A stretch of 64,000 nt of DNA from Mucilaginibacter gracilis (GTDB lineage Bacteria > Bacteroidota > Bacteroidia > Sphingobacteriales > Sphingobacteriaceae). Made by a program: the position numbers and the translations under genes. Shown here one piece after another: positions 17,882 to 27,300 of the stretch. The DNA lies in NCBI RefSeq assembly GCF_003633615.1, contig NZ_RBKU01000001.1:2232001-2296000 (forward strand), given 5' to 3'. Numbering within the stretch: position 1 is the first letter of the stretch; each line of letters opens with the position of its first letter. The notes under the pieces were generated by a model. That model was not told the origin of the DNA. It ran no database searches and worked only from the letters and a program-made list of their open reading frames with translations.

Positions 17882-19072
17882 TTAGTTTTTAACGATGATC
17901 TTCCGCCCCTCAATGCTAAAATGCACATTGAAATAAGAGATCATTTGCAAAAATTCTGAGGCTTTAACATCGCGTTTAATCTTTCCGGAAAATTGTCTCT
18001 GCGGAACTTTTCCTTCATATTCAATATCCACATCGTACCATCTGGCGGCCTGGCGCATAATGGTTTCAATGCTGGCATCATTAATCTGGAACATGCCGTT
18101 TTTCCAGGCTACTATCCGTTCAATATCCGCATCCTTAACAATAATGAACCCCGATGATTTATAGATAGCTTGCTGCCCTGGTTGAAGAGTTGCAGTAATA
18201 CCATTGTTTAGTTGTTTAATTTTAACCGATCCTTCAAGTAAGGTTGTTTTAGCATCGGGCTCATCCGTGTAGTTGTTGATGTTGAAATGCGTACCCAAAA
18301 CTTCAACCTCCTGGTTGCCCGATTTAACAAAGAAAGGCTTGGCTTTATTTTTAGCCACTTCAAAATATACCTCTCCTGTAATTTCTACATGCCGTTCCTT
18401 CCCGGTAAACGCGGTAGGGAAACTGATTGAAGAAACCGAATTGAGCCATACCTTAGTGCCATCGGCTAATACAACCTGGTATTGGCCGCCTTTTGGCGTA
18501 GTAATGGTGTTGTAAGACAGAGCCGCGGCGGTTTCAATCTCTGCTGATTTTGAAGCATCATAATTTACCTCGCCGTCGTGGGTCTTATTAATCGCTATGC
18601 CACCCTGGCTAGCTAATTTTCCATTTTTAGCATCATTCAGAATGATGATTGATCCATTGCTTAGCGTTAGCACCGCCTTATTACCGCCGGGAGTAAAGTC
18701 GGCCTTTGCAATTTGCCTGGCCGTTTGCTTATAAACTAATAAATAGGTACCTGTAGTTATAAATATCAATATCGCCGCGGCAACGGCATATCTAAGCCAT
18801 GTTTTTTTGCGTTGTAGCTTTGGAGCTGCTTCTTTTGTTTCCGCATCGGCTATACCGGCCTGAATCTGTTGCAACATTTTTTCCCTTTTACCCAGCATAA
18901 AAGGGTTTTTTTGAGGAACAAAAGCTTGGTAGGCTTCTTCCATCAGTTGTAGCAACTCCTCATCCGAATTTGCTTCACTGATCAAAAGCATTAGCTCCTT
19001 CCGCTCTGTAGCAGTAGCCGTTTTGTCAAAATATTTTTTAAATAAATCAGTTATACGGTTGTTTTTTGTCAT
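17882..19072 (-). CDS. FecR-family anti-sigma factor
   Basis: This 396-residue inner-membrane protein has a cytoplasmic N-terminal anti-sigma region (to about 90), one membrane helix (YAVAAAILIFITTGTYLL, about 93-112), a periplasmic FecR domain (about 190-290, with VWLNSVSSISFPTAF and EVYFEVAKN) and the C-terminal DUF4974 domain that contacts the STN domain of the partner SusC. It lies between the ECF sigma gene and susC, the usual order in Bacteroidota. It is expected to hold the sigma factor inactive until SusC is occupied by ligand. Confidence 0.93.
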   Translation of the reverse strand: MTKNNRITDLFKKYFDKTATATERKELMLLISEANSDEELLQLMEEAYQAFVPQKNPFMLGKREKMLQQIQAGIADAETKEAAPKLQRKKTWLRYAVAAAILIFITTGTYLLVYKQTARQIAKADFTPGGNKAVLTLSNGSIIILNDAKNGKLASQGGIAINKTHDGEVNYDASKSAEIETAAALSYNTITTPKGGQYQVVLADGTKVWLNSVSSISFPTAFTGKERHVEITGEVYFEVAKNKAKPFFVKSGNQEVEVLGTHFNINNYTDEPDAKTTLLEGSVKIKQLNNGITATLQPGQQAIYKSSGFIIVKDADIERIVAWKNGMFQINDASIETIMRQAARWYDVDIEYEGKVPQRQFSGKIKRDVKASEFLQMISYFNVHFSIEGRKIIVKN

Positions 19073-19159
19073 TGTATCATGATAGCACTTTAAATTGATG
19101 CTATTTTAATACTAAAGACACATTGATATGCAAAAGGGGGTAATAGAATTATGTTTTTT

Positions 19160-19792
19160 TTATAAAAAAAGCAATGGAGTAGATAAAATCATGATAATAA
19201 TGGCATCTTTTTTAATATTAACATCATTTTTAATAAAACGGAGTGCCAGTTTAATGTGTTTTTTTACTGTTTGTGGAGAAATATTCAAAAGTTTGGCTAT
19301 TTCATCGTGCTTTAGGCGTTCTTCTCTGCTTAGCCTGTAAATTTTTTGCTGTTGGGGGGGGAGTTTGTTAATCGCATGATCGATAAGTACCCGGTATTCT
19401 TCAGTTACAGCAGAATTATCAGTGGTATAAATCTCTTCTTCGATGTGTTTTAGCCATTCGGATTGCCGCACTTTATCATTAGCTTTTTTCCGAAGGTGAT
19501 TTAAGGTTTGGTTTTTGCAAAGAATAAATAAGTAATAACTAAAATTGTCGAGTTCAATAAGCGTCTCCTTTTTGAGCCAAATTTTTATAAAAACATCTTG
19601 TACAATTTCTTCAGTTACCTCAATTGATTCCGTAAGGTTATTTACGTATTCACCAAGTTGCTTATAATAGGCATCAAAAAGTTCGGTAAAAGCACGCTGT
19701 TCCCCTTTTGCAACCAATGCAAGTAATTGCGCTTCGTTTTTTACAGGAGTTAGGGCCACTTTTTTTAAAACATTAAAGTTAATAAAATGCAC
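19160..19792 (-). CDS. ECF-type RNA polymerase sigma factor (Bacteroidota SusC/FecR-associated)
   Basis: This 210-residue sigma-70 factor has region 2 around residues 35-100 (DAYYKQLGEYVNNL, VQDVFIKIW) and region 4 around 130-185 (LPPQQQKIYRLSREE, ISPQTVKKHIKLALRF). The C terminus carries a hydrophobic tail (DAIIIMILSTPLLFL), common in sigma factors of this Bacteroidota group. It is the first gene of the locus. A start at MHFINFN is used; a start a few codons later is possible. No TAnnTTTG box is evident in front of it, so it may be expressed at a low level or from a non-consensus promoter. Confidence 0.92.
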   Translation of the reverse strand: MHFINFNVLKKVALTPVKNEAQLLALVAKGEQRAFTELFDAYYKQLGEYVNNLTESIEVTEEIVQDVFIKIWLKKETLIELDNFSYYLFILCKNQTLNHLRKKANDKVRQSEWLKHIEEEIYTTDNSAVTEEYRVLIDHAINKLPPQQQKIYRLSREERLKHDEIAKLLNISPQTVKKHIKLALRFIKNDVNIKKDAIIIMILSTPLLFL

Positions 19793-19851
19793 GCGGTTTT
19801 GTAGAAAATACTAATCTATTTTCTTGTTCTATTAAAAACCGAGCCCAACTA

Positions 19852-19914
19852 AATCTCGGAATTTGGATGCGTGGTGTGAGCAGTACCAAATCCGACAAGA
19901 AATACTTCGAGATT
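19852..19914. repeat. Nested inverted repeat upstream of the sigma gene
   Basis: AATCTCG (19852-19858) pairs with CGAGATT (19908-19914). Inside it TCGGAATTTGG (19856-19866) pairs with CCAAATCCGA (19886-19895) with one bulged base. It is followed by the short direct repeat TTGGTGCA / TTGGTGCC. It could be a folded RNA leader or a relic of a mobile element end. Confidence 0.4.
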
Positions 19915-20150
19915 GGTGCATTGGTGCCACCATACTTAACGAGTAAGATAATTTAATCTTGTGTAGTGTTTATAAATTTATAATTAATTGTTAATCAATT
20001 CAATTGACTAGAAATTTTTTGTGATGTTTCGATATTGAAATTCGTCAAAAGTTAAATTTGAAGCTACGTTGCCTCTGAAAGTACAGGATTTTTATTCCCC
20101 GATGATTGCTATAAACCCAGGAACCTTTGGTACTTTAATTTCTATACTAT

Positions 20151-20192
20151 AAAAAACGGCATCTGGTTTTATTTCCAGATAGGTCTTTTTTT
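20151..20192. terminator. Terminator-like hairpin with A and T tracts on both sides
   Basis: ATCTGG (20161-20166) and CCAGAT (20175-20180) form a stem with loop TTTTATTT. An upstream A run and a downstream T run extend the pairing with mismatches, so it could work on either strand. No gene ends right beside it. Confidence 0.4.
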
Positions 20193-20464
20193 GGGCAAAT
20201 AACAATCCCCAATAATAAATTATAGCCTGTAGAGGTAGGCATATAGCTATTTTCTTTTGTTGTTTAGGCTAATTGATAATTTGAAAGCACTTTTCATTTT
20301 TGAGCAGCTAAGTATTCCTAACACCTTTTATTGGTTGAAGATAGCTCAGTAAGCTCCAATATATAAACAATGGTTTTATCGTTTTTTGTGCCTACAAGTT
20401 AAATATGCTAAACATTAGCTATACCCAAGCACCTCATTCTATTTTTTTGCTTTAATATTTGTTT

Positions 20465-20498
20465 ATTAAAAAACCCTGGTCGCTATTGGCCAGGGTTT
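20465..20498 (-). terminator. Intrinsic terminator of the small membrane protein gene
   Basis: AAACCCTGG (20471-20479) pairs with CCAGGGTTT (20490-20498). On the minus strand it is followed by a T-rich tract, and it lies 34 bp after the stop of the 51-residue membrane protein gene. Confidence 0.75.
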
Positions 20499-20531
20499 AT
20501 CTTATCAAAATAATTAATGCTTACTTGTAGC

Positions 20532-20687
20532 CTAAACAATGGTTGGCCTTCTTATAAATCCTAATATCAGCGATATTACAGCTATCACCAACAGCACGTG
20601 AATTAACCCGGTGGCCGAATACATAAATACGCCGAGAGCCCAACCAATAATGAGGATGACGGCAATAATATACAATAATGAGTTCAT
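20532..20687 (-). CDS. Small lmo0937-family membrane protein
   Basis: This 51-residue protein starts MNSLLYIIAVILIIGWALG and has two membrane helices (about residues 3-21 and 26-44) with a short loop GVFMYSATGLIH, ending in Arg-Arg. It matches the short lmo0937-type family that is common, often stress-linked, in Bacteroidota. I place the start at the Met before NSLLY; an in-frame ATG 33 bp upstream would add an unlike extension. It has its own terminator and is monocistronic. The function is unknown. Confidence 0.8.
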   Translation of the reverse strand: MNSLLYIIAVILIIGWALGVFMYSATGLIHVLLVIAVISLILGFIRRPTIV

Positions 20688-20811
20688 GGTAGTTTGTTTA
20701 AAAGTTAAAAAATAATACAATTTGTTTTTCTATATATAAAAAGTTAATAGAAAAGAAATTGTTTCAATTATTTTTAATTTTAAAGATAATACCAACTCTA
20801 ATTGCTATGCC

Positions 20812-22608
20812 TTATAGCTTCATCCACTTTTTACGTACCGCAAGCTGTTCAACTGTAGGGTTGGGTAACTCTTCTACTACATACTTAACCTGTGGGTTGT
20901 TGTTTAAAACAATTTTAAATGTCATGGGCTGGCCATCACGTAAAAGGGAAATCTCAACGCTATCACCCGGTTTTTTGGTGGTAAGGTATTTATCAACGTC
21001 GGCCACGCTGTTGCCGTCAATTGTTATTATTTCGTCAAAAGCACTAAGGCCTGCCACCCATGCAGGGCTGTTACGTATAACAGCGGCCACCATATTATTG
21101 CCGTTTCCGGGCATGGTTTTAATGCCTAAATAAGCATTACTGTTTGCATTTAACTCATTTGTAACTTTATAACCAGCGTAGCCCAGGTAATGGCTGTAAT
21201 CAATACTGTCAACACCGTAAATATATTTTTTGTAAAAATCGTCAAGGTTTTTACCTGTAAAGTTTTCAAGCCCGGCCTTAAATTCCGTATCGGTATAACC
21301 TCGTTTTTTTACCTTATAAAAGTCATTATACATGTGCTTCATCACATCGTCAAGGCTTTTTTGTGCTTTGCTGTTGTTAATAATTTCCAAATCAAGCAAC
21401 ATCGCTATTACCGCGCCTTTGTTGTAGTATGACATGGTTGTATTAACCGAATTCTCGTTAGGCCGGTAATACTTAATCCAGGCATCAAAGCTCGCATCAA
21501 CAAGCGATTGTATTTTTGTGCCGGGTTGGTTATCAACCATGCTCATATCGGCAGCCATGATGGTCAAAAAGTCGCGGGTGGGGTACAAATTGGTACGCCG
21601 TACAATAACCGCCTGGTAATAAGTTGTAAAGCCCTCGGCAATCCACAAATCGGTTGTGTAGTTTTCGGCTTCGTAATTAAACGGGCCAAGGGCTATTGGC
21701 CGCAAACGCTTTACGTTCCATAAATGAAAATGCTCATGCGCCACCAATCCTAAAAAATTGTGATATATAGCTTCGTTGCTATAACCATTTCGCGTAGCTC
21801 CTAAAACGGTACTGCTCAGGTGTTCTAAACCACCGCTGCCTTTTAAGTAATTGTGTACTATAAATACATAGCGTTTATTAGGGTTTTCGCCATAAACTGC
21901 CGTTTCTTCTTCAATTATTTTGGTAAAGTCGTTCTTTAAGCGTTCTTTATCGTAGTTGCCGCCGCTGCACATTGCAATTTCATATTTTACACCGCCTGTT
22001 TCAAAGCCAAAAACATCCTGGTTACCAACCTGTATTGGCGAATCAAACAAAATATCATAATTGGGGGAGTGCAAAGTAAACTGATCGCCGTTTACAGCTG
22101 TAAGGCTTGTTGATACTGTTTTCCAACCCGCAAACGGAACAATATGTATGGTAGATGGCTCGTTCAACATCCCATCCGGATACATAAACAAACCCGATGT
22201 GGATAAAAATGCTGCCGAAACATCAACTAAGCTTGTACGTACAGATGCCTCAAAACAATAAACACTATATCTTAAGTTAACTACTGTTGCGTTGCCGTTT
22301 ACAATATGCCAGGTATTTTTATTGGTTTTATAGGCTTTAATTGGCTTACCATTTGCCTGGGCGGTAAAGCCTTCTACATTTTTGGCAAATTCTCTTACAA
22401 GGTATGAGCCGGGCGTCCACACGGGCATTTTAACATCAACTGTTTGCTGTTTTAGTCCGCTTATGGTCATTTCAATAGTCACGTAATGTGCCTGGGCTTC
22501 GGGGAAAGTAAGCTTATAGCTGATTAGGGGTGGTTTAACAACATCAGTTGCGTTCAAATTCATACTAAGCAGGGTTAGGTAAAAAGTTAGAAGTAAAATT
22601 TTTCTCAT
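20812..22608 (-). CDS. M61-family metallopeptidase with PDZ domain
   Basis: This 598-residue exported peptidase has a signal peptide (ILLLTFYLTLLSMNLNA), an N-terminal beta-sandwich typical of M61 (about 30-190), a catalytic zinc domain and a C-terminal PDZ domain (about 490-575). The zinc motif is HEHFH near residue 290 in LVAHEHFHLWNVKRLRP; the third ligand is in WIAEGFTTYY. M61 enzymes are glycyl aminopeptidases. A minus-strand -7 box lies 16-23 bp upstream, so the leader is very short. The gene is divergent from the marR-efflux operon. Confidence 0.92.
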   Translation of the reverse strand: MRKILLLTFYLTLLSMNLNATDVVKPPLISYKLTFPEAQAHYVTIEMTISGLKQQTVDVKMPVWTPGSYLVREFAKNVEGFTAQANGKPIKAYKTNKNTWHIVNGNATVVNLRYSVYCFEASVRTSLVDVSAAFLSTSGLFMYPDGMLNEPSTIHIVPFAGWKTVSTSLTAVNGDQFTLHSPNYDILFDSPIQVGNQDVFGFETGGVKYEIAMCSGGNYDKERLKNDFTKIIEEETAVYGENPNKRYVFIVHNYLKGSGGLEHLSSTVLGATRNGYSNEAIYHNFLGLVAHEHFHLWNVKRLRPIALGPFNYEAENYTTDLWIAEGFTTYYQAVIVRRTNLYPTRDFLTIMAADMSMVDNQPGTKIQSLVDASFDAWIKYYRPNENSVNTTMSYYNKGAVIAMLLDLEIINNSKAQKSLDDVMKHMYNDFYKVKKRGYTDTEFKAGLENFTGKNLDDFYKKYIYGVDSIDYSHYLGYAGYKVTNELNANSNAYLGIKTMPGNGNNMVAAVIRNSPAWVAGLSAFDEIITIDGNSVADVDKYLTTKKPGDSVEISLLRDGQPMTFKIVLNNNPQVKYVVEELPNPTVEQLAVRKKWMKL

Positions 22609-22623
22609 ACAACAACAAGTTTA

Positions 22624-22631
22624 CAAAAATA
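22624..22631 (-). promoter_or_regulatory. -7 box of the M61 peptidase gene (TATTTTTG on minus strand)
   Basis: The plus strand reads CAAAAATA, which is TATTTTTG on the minus strand and fits TAnnTTTG. The transcript would start about 8-10 bases before the ATG. Confidence 0.55.
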
Positions 22632-22691
22632 GAGAGAGATAAAAAACAGACTTATAAGTCATGTTAAAACTGTAATATGGTTGATACATAT

Positions 22692-22719
22692 AACTATTTC
22701 ATTTACAAACTAAATAGTT
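22692..22719. promoter_or_regulatory. Probable MarR operator
   Basis: AACTATTT (22692-22699) and AAATAGTT (22712-22719) are exact inverted repeats. The right half overlaps the -7 box of the marR operon. A regulator bound there would block its own promoter, the usual MarR design. Binding is inferred from position. Confidence 0.55.
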
Positions 22720-22722
22720 TTG
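22715..22722 (+). promoter_or_regulatory. -7 box of the marR-efflux operon (TAGTTTTG)
   Basis: The octamer fits TAnnTTTG and lies 23 bp before the TTG start of the MarR gene, giving a short leader. It overlaps the right half of the inverted repeat proposed as operator. Confidence 0.6.
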
Positions 22723-22744
22723 TGTTTAATTAAACAATATATAC

Positions 22745-23218
22745 TTGGACGAACCTATATCGCGCAGATTGATGCAACTGGCTAAAATATACCTCGGCGC
22801 TTTTTCAAAGCAGGTGGAGTATATGGATATTACCCGTTACCATTATATTTTATTGCTCATAGCGGAATACGAGGGCCAGCCAACTCAAAAAAAGTTGGCT
22901 CAAATTACGGGCAAAGACAAGTCGGCAATGGTAAGCATTGTTGATTTGCTGAGCACCAAAGGCTACGTGTACCGCGAAATTAACCCTTACGACAGGCGCG
23001 AGCAGTTAATTAAATTAACAGATAAGGCCCGGCAAGATATACCGGCTATAAAACAATCATTTGCGCTATTAAATAATAAAGCAACAGAAGGCATCAGCCC
23101 TCAAAAATTAGATATATTTAATGACGTATTAAACCAAATGGCTGTTAATTTAAAACCGCTTGATTCGTATCTCGTATCGTTCAGAAAAAAAATAAAGAAA
23201 ACCAATACTAAACAATAA
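22745..23218 (+). CDS. MarR-family transcriptional regulator
   Basis: This 157-residue winged-helix protein starts with TTG (reads DEPISRRLMQLAKIY after the initiator). The DNA-binding helices are in PTQKKLAQITGKDKSAMVSIVDLL (about 53-76) and the wing in GYVYREINPYDRREQLIKL. The next gene starts 2 bp after its stop, so it is translationally linked to the efflux genes it probably represses. The promoter carries a matching inverted repeat. MarR proteins are released from DNA by small phenolic or other toxic compounds; the inducer here is unknown. Confidence 0.92.
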   Translation: MDEPISRRLMQLAKIYLGAFSKQVEYMDITRYHYILLLIAEYEGQPTQKKLAQITGKDKSAMVSIVDLLSTKGYVYREINPYDRREQLIKLTDKARQDIPAIKQSFALLNNKATEGISPQKLDIFNDVLNQMAVNLKPLDSYLVSFRKKIKKTNTKQ

Positions 23219-23220
23219 TC

Positions 23221-24294
23221 ATGAAGCTTAAGTATATTATTTATCCCCTATTAATTTTATTGATCGGATATTTGTTTTACAACAAACTTTGGGGTGCCAG
23301 GGCAAAAGAGGCCAATGCACAAACCGCTCCGGGCAAAAAAGGGAAAAAGCCAGCAATACCGGTTAACGTGATGATTGTAAAGGACACCGCCTTTAGCAAC
23401 GCCATTGACGTAACAGGCAGTATTGATGCTAACGAGCAAGTAGAGCTGCGCAGCGAAACCGCCGGTAATATTACCGGTATATATTTTAAAGAGGGTGGCC
23501 ATGTTGAAAAGGGCCAGTTGCTGGTTAAGGTGTATGATAAAGATTTGCAAGCCTCGCTAAAACAAATACAGGTACAAATATTGCTTGCCCAGCAAACCGA
23601 ATACCGCAACAAAGTATTGTACAGTAAAGAAGCGATAAGTAAAGAGGAGTACGATATATCGCTCACTTCGCTAAACTCGTACAAGGCGCAGGCCGATTTA
23701 GCTAAAGCTCAAATAGCAAAAACCGAAGTTAGGGCACCATTTTCCGGAACAATTGGGTTGCGTAATATTAGCCCTGGCGGTTATTTATCGCCGCAAGGCT
23801 CAATAGCCACCTTGGTAAATATCGATCCGGCTAAAATAACTTTCTCTATCCCTGAGCGCTACCAGGGCCTGGTACATGTTAACAGTAAAATTAATTTTAA
23901 TGTAGAAAGCTCGCGCGATGTGTTTACCGCTACGGTGTATGCCATTGAGCCAAATATTGATGTTAACTCGCGCTCTATTACCCTTAGGGCCAAAGCCGAA
24001 AATAAAAAGGGATTGTTGAAGGCCGGAGGTTTTGCTAAAATACACTTTACGTTAGATAACATACCTAAAACCATTATGATACCAACCGAGGTGGTAACAC
24101 CCGATATTAAAGGCAGCAACGTGTTTATAACGCAAAAAGGTGTAGCCGTACAACGCGCCATTAAAACAGATACCCGTACCGATGCTAAAATACAAGTGGT
24201 AAGCGGCCTAAAAGCCGGCGATAGCCTTATTGTTACCGGCATTATACAAATGCGCCCTAAGGTTGCAATTAAAATTATAAAAGTTATTAAGTAA
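23221..24294 (+). CDS. RND efflux periplasmic adaptor (membrane fusion protein)
   Basis: This 357-residue adaptor has an N-terminal membrane anchor (YIIYPLLILLIGYLFY), then biotinyl-lipoyl halves (EQVELRSETAGNITGIYF and VRAPFSGTIGLRNISPGG), a helical hairpin between them (about 115-160), a beta-barrel domain and a membrane-proximal domain. It links the inner-membrane pump encoded next to the TolC-type channel. It has 6 bp to the pump gene. The hairpin is short, as usual for Bacteroidota adaptors. It is the second gene of the marR operon. Confidence 0.93.
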   Translation: MKLKYIIYPLLILLIGYLFYNKLWGARAKEANAQTAPGKKGKKPAIPVNVMIVKDTAFSNAIDVTGSIDANEQVELRSETAGNITGIYFKEGGHVEKGQLLVKVYDKDLQASLKQIQVQILLAQQTEYRNKVLYSKEAISKEEYDISLTSLNSYKAQADLAKAQIAKTEVRAPFSGTIGLRNISPGGYLSPQGSIATLVNIDPAKITFSIPERYQGLVHVNSKINFNVESSRDVFTATVYAIEPNIDVNSRSITLRAKAENKKGLLKAGGFAKIHFTLDNIPKTIMIPTEVVTPDIKGSNVFITQKGVAVQRAIKTDTRTDAKIQVVSGLKAGDSLIVTGIIQMRPKVAIKIIKVIK

Positions 24295-24300
24295 AAACTT

Positions 24301-27300
24301 ATGAGTTTATCCTCTGTCAGTATAAAAAGGCCGGTTTTGGCCACCGTATTATCCATCGTTATTGTAGTATTCGGGATAATAGGCTATAACTTTTTGGGGG
24401 TTCGCGATTTCCCTTCTGTCGATCCGCCTATCATCACCGTAACCACAAGTTACTCGGGCGCCAACTCAGATGTTATCGAATCGCAAATCACGGAGCCGCT
24501 CGAAAAAGTAATTAATGGTATTCCCGGTATTCGTAATATATCGTCAACAAGTTCGGTAGGTTCAAGCAACATCACGGTTGAGTTTAACCTTGATGCCGAT
24601 TTGGAAACTGCCGCTAACGACGTGCGCGATAAAGTTGGCCAGGCACAGCGCCAGCTACCCCAGGATATTGATGCGCCGCCGGTTGTAACCAAGGCCGATG
24701 CTAATTCCGATCAAATTATCACCTTAACAGTAGGTAGTAATACCCGTAATATTTTGCAAATTGACGATTACGCCGAAAACGTATTGCAACAAGCCTTGCA
24801 AACCATACCCGGTGTTAGTGCCGTTAACGTGCAGGGCCAGCGCCAATACGCCATGCGTTTATGGATAGACCCTAATAAGCTAACATCATACGGTTTAGCG
24901 GCAAGCGATATTAGCGCCGCGCTGGCGAAAGAAAACGTGGAGCTACCAGCCGGTAAAATTGAAGGCAATACTACCGAGTTAACCATACGCGCCCTGGGCA
25001 AGCTGGTTACCGAAAAAGATTTTAACAACCTGATAATACGTGCCGATAGTGCCCACGTTGTGCATTTGAGCGATGTTGGCTATGCGGTTTTAGGTGCGTC
25101 AAACGAAGAGACAGGCTTACGCGAATCGGGCATACCCGAGGTTGGTTTGGCCATTGTACCGCAGCCAGGTGCCAACTACGTGCAAATAGCTAAAGATTTT
25201 TACAAAAAGCTTGAACAGGTTAAAAAAGATTTACCGCCCGATATTAAGGTTGAAGTAGCGTTGGATAATACCAAATTCATCAACCAATCAATTACCGAGG
25301 TGGAAGAAACATTGGCTATATCTTTTGTGCTGGTGGTAATTATCATCTACCTCTTCTTCCGCGATTGGCTCATTGCATTCAGGCCGTTAATTGATATTCC
25401 GGTATCGCTTATAGGCACCTTCTTCATCATGTATGTTTTTGGCTTTTCCATTAACATATTAACCCTGCTGGGAATTGTGTTGGCAACCGGCCTTGTGGTG
25501 GATGATGGTATTGTGGTAACCGAGAATATTTATAAAAAGGTTGAAGCGGGCATGCCCATACGCAAAGCCGCGTTTGAAGGCTCGGCCGAAATATTTTTCG
25601 CCGTCATATCAACCTCGGTAACATTGGCAGCGGTATTTTTACCCATTGTATTTTTACCAGGCTTTACGGGCCGTTTATTCCGCGAATTTGCGGTTGTGGT
25701 AGCAGGGTCGGTATTAATATCGGCTTTTGTGTCGCTTTCGTTAACACCCATGCTTAACGTTAAACTGATACGTAAGGATCAAAAGAAATCGAAATTTTAC
25801 GAGAAAACCGAACCTTTCTTTGAAAACATGACCAATTCGTATACCGAATCGCTCAGCAAATTCATGAAATGGAAATGGGTTTCTATTGTAGTATTGGTTG
25901 CCTCCCTTTTTATCATCTGGTTAACTTACAAAGGCATACCATCGGAGTTGGCCCCCTTAGACGATCGTAGCTTACTTCGTTTATCTGTAACGGCTCCCGA
26001 AGGCACATCATACGAATATATGAGCCGTTATATGGACCGCCTATCTAAATTGATTGAAGATTCTATCCCCGAAAAAAAGGTAAATATATCATACGTTGCA
26101 CCGGGGCAAGGCAGCGCAGGCGCAGTTAATACCGGTTTTGGCAGGGTTGGCCTAGTAAACCCCGATGAACGAACCAGAACACAACAGCAACTTGCCGATT
26201 ACCTAACGCGCCAATTAGGCAAGTTACCTAACGCCCGTACCTTTGTTATTCAGGAGCAAACTATTAGCGGTGGGGGTAGCGGCGCAAAAACAGCATTACC
26301 GGTACAGTATGTAATACAGAACCAGGATTTTGAAAAGTTGCGCAAATTACTGCCTCAGTTTTTAGCCGAGGCTAATAAAAGCGCTGTATTTTCGGGAGTG
26401 GACGTAAACCTTAAATTTACCAAGCCACAACTATCTATAGTTACCGACCGCGACCGTGCCCGCGATTTAGGTATTGCCGTAAGCGATATTGCCCAAACGC
26501 TGCAACTTTACTATAGCGCCGGCCGATTGGATTATTTTTTAATTAGTGGTAAACAATACCAGGTTATTGCCCAGGTTGATCGTGCCAACCGCGATCAGCC
26601 GCTCGATCTTACTTCTGTTTATGTGCGTAATTCAAACGGTAAGTTGGTACAGTTGGATAACGTGGTTAAAATGACCGAAAACTCTACACCGCCGTCAATT
26701 TATCACTTCAACAGGTTTAAATCGGCAACCATATCCGCGGGTTTGGCACCTGGCTACACTATTGGCGATGGTATTGCCGAAATGCAGCGCATTGCCAAAG
26801 AGGTAATTAAAGATCCATCCTTCAGTTCTGATTTGGCCGGTCCTTCGCGCGATTATGCCGAAAGCTCATCAAATATCATCTACGCCTTCGCTTTTGCATT
26901 ATTGCTTATTTACCTGGTACTGGCAGCCCAGTTTGAAAGCTTTGTTGACCCGTTGGTGGTAATGCTAACCGTACCATTGGCTATTGCAGGTGCATTTTTA
27001 TCGTTATGGTTATTTAACCAAACCCTTAATATTTTTAGCGAAATAGGGATGATAACCCTGGTAGGCCTGGTAACTAAAAACGGTATCTTAATTGTTGAGT
27101 TTGCCAACCAGCGAATGGAGCATGGCCTCAAAAAATACGACGCCGTTATTGAAGCGGCCACATCCCGTTTAAGACCAATTTTAATGACGAGTTTGGCTGT
27201 AGTATTAGGTTCGGTACCAATAGCATTTGCCTTAGGTGCTGGCGCAAAAAGCCGTGTATCATTGGGTATTGTTATTATGGGGGGTATGTTATTCTCGCTG

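Larger units (their letters stand above)
19793..20531. other. 739-bp intergenic region with structured elements, no gene seen
   Basis: No credible coding frame is present. It holds an imperfect nested inverted repeat at 19852-19914, a bidirectional terminator-like hairpin at 20151-20192 and a minus-strand terminator at 20465-20498. The remainder is AT-rich and featureless to my reading. Confidence 0.6.

Noticed and set aside
3673-19792. Classification of the SusCD locus as a polysaccharide utilization locus
   Set aside because: No glycosidase, lyase or esterase is encoded between the sigma gene and the last TlpA, and the GH43 fragment at the left edge is on the other strand and separated by two insertion sequences.
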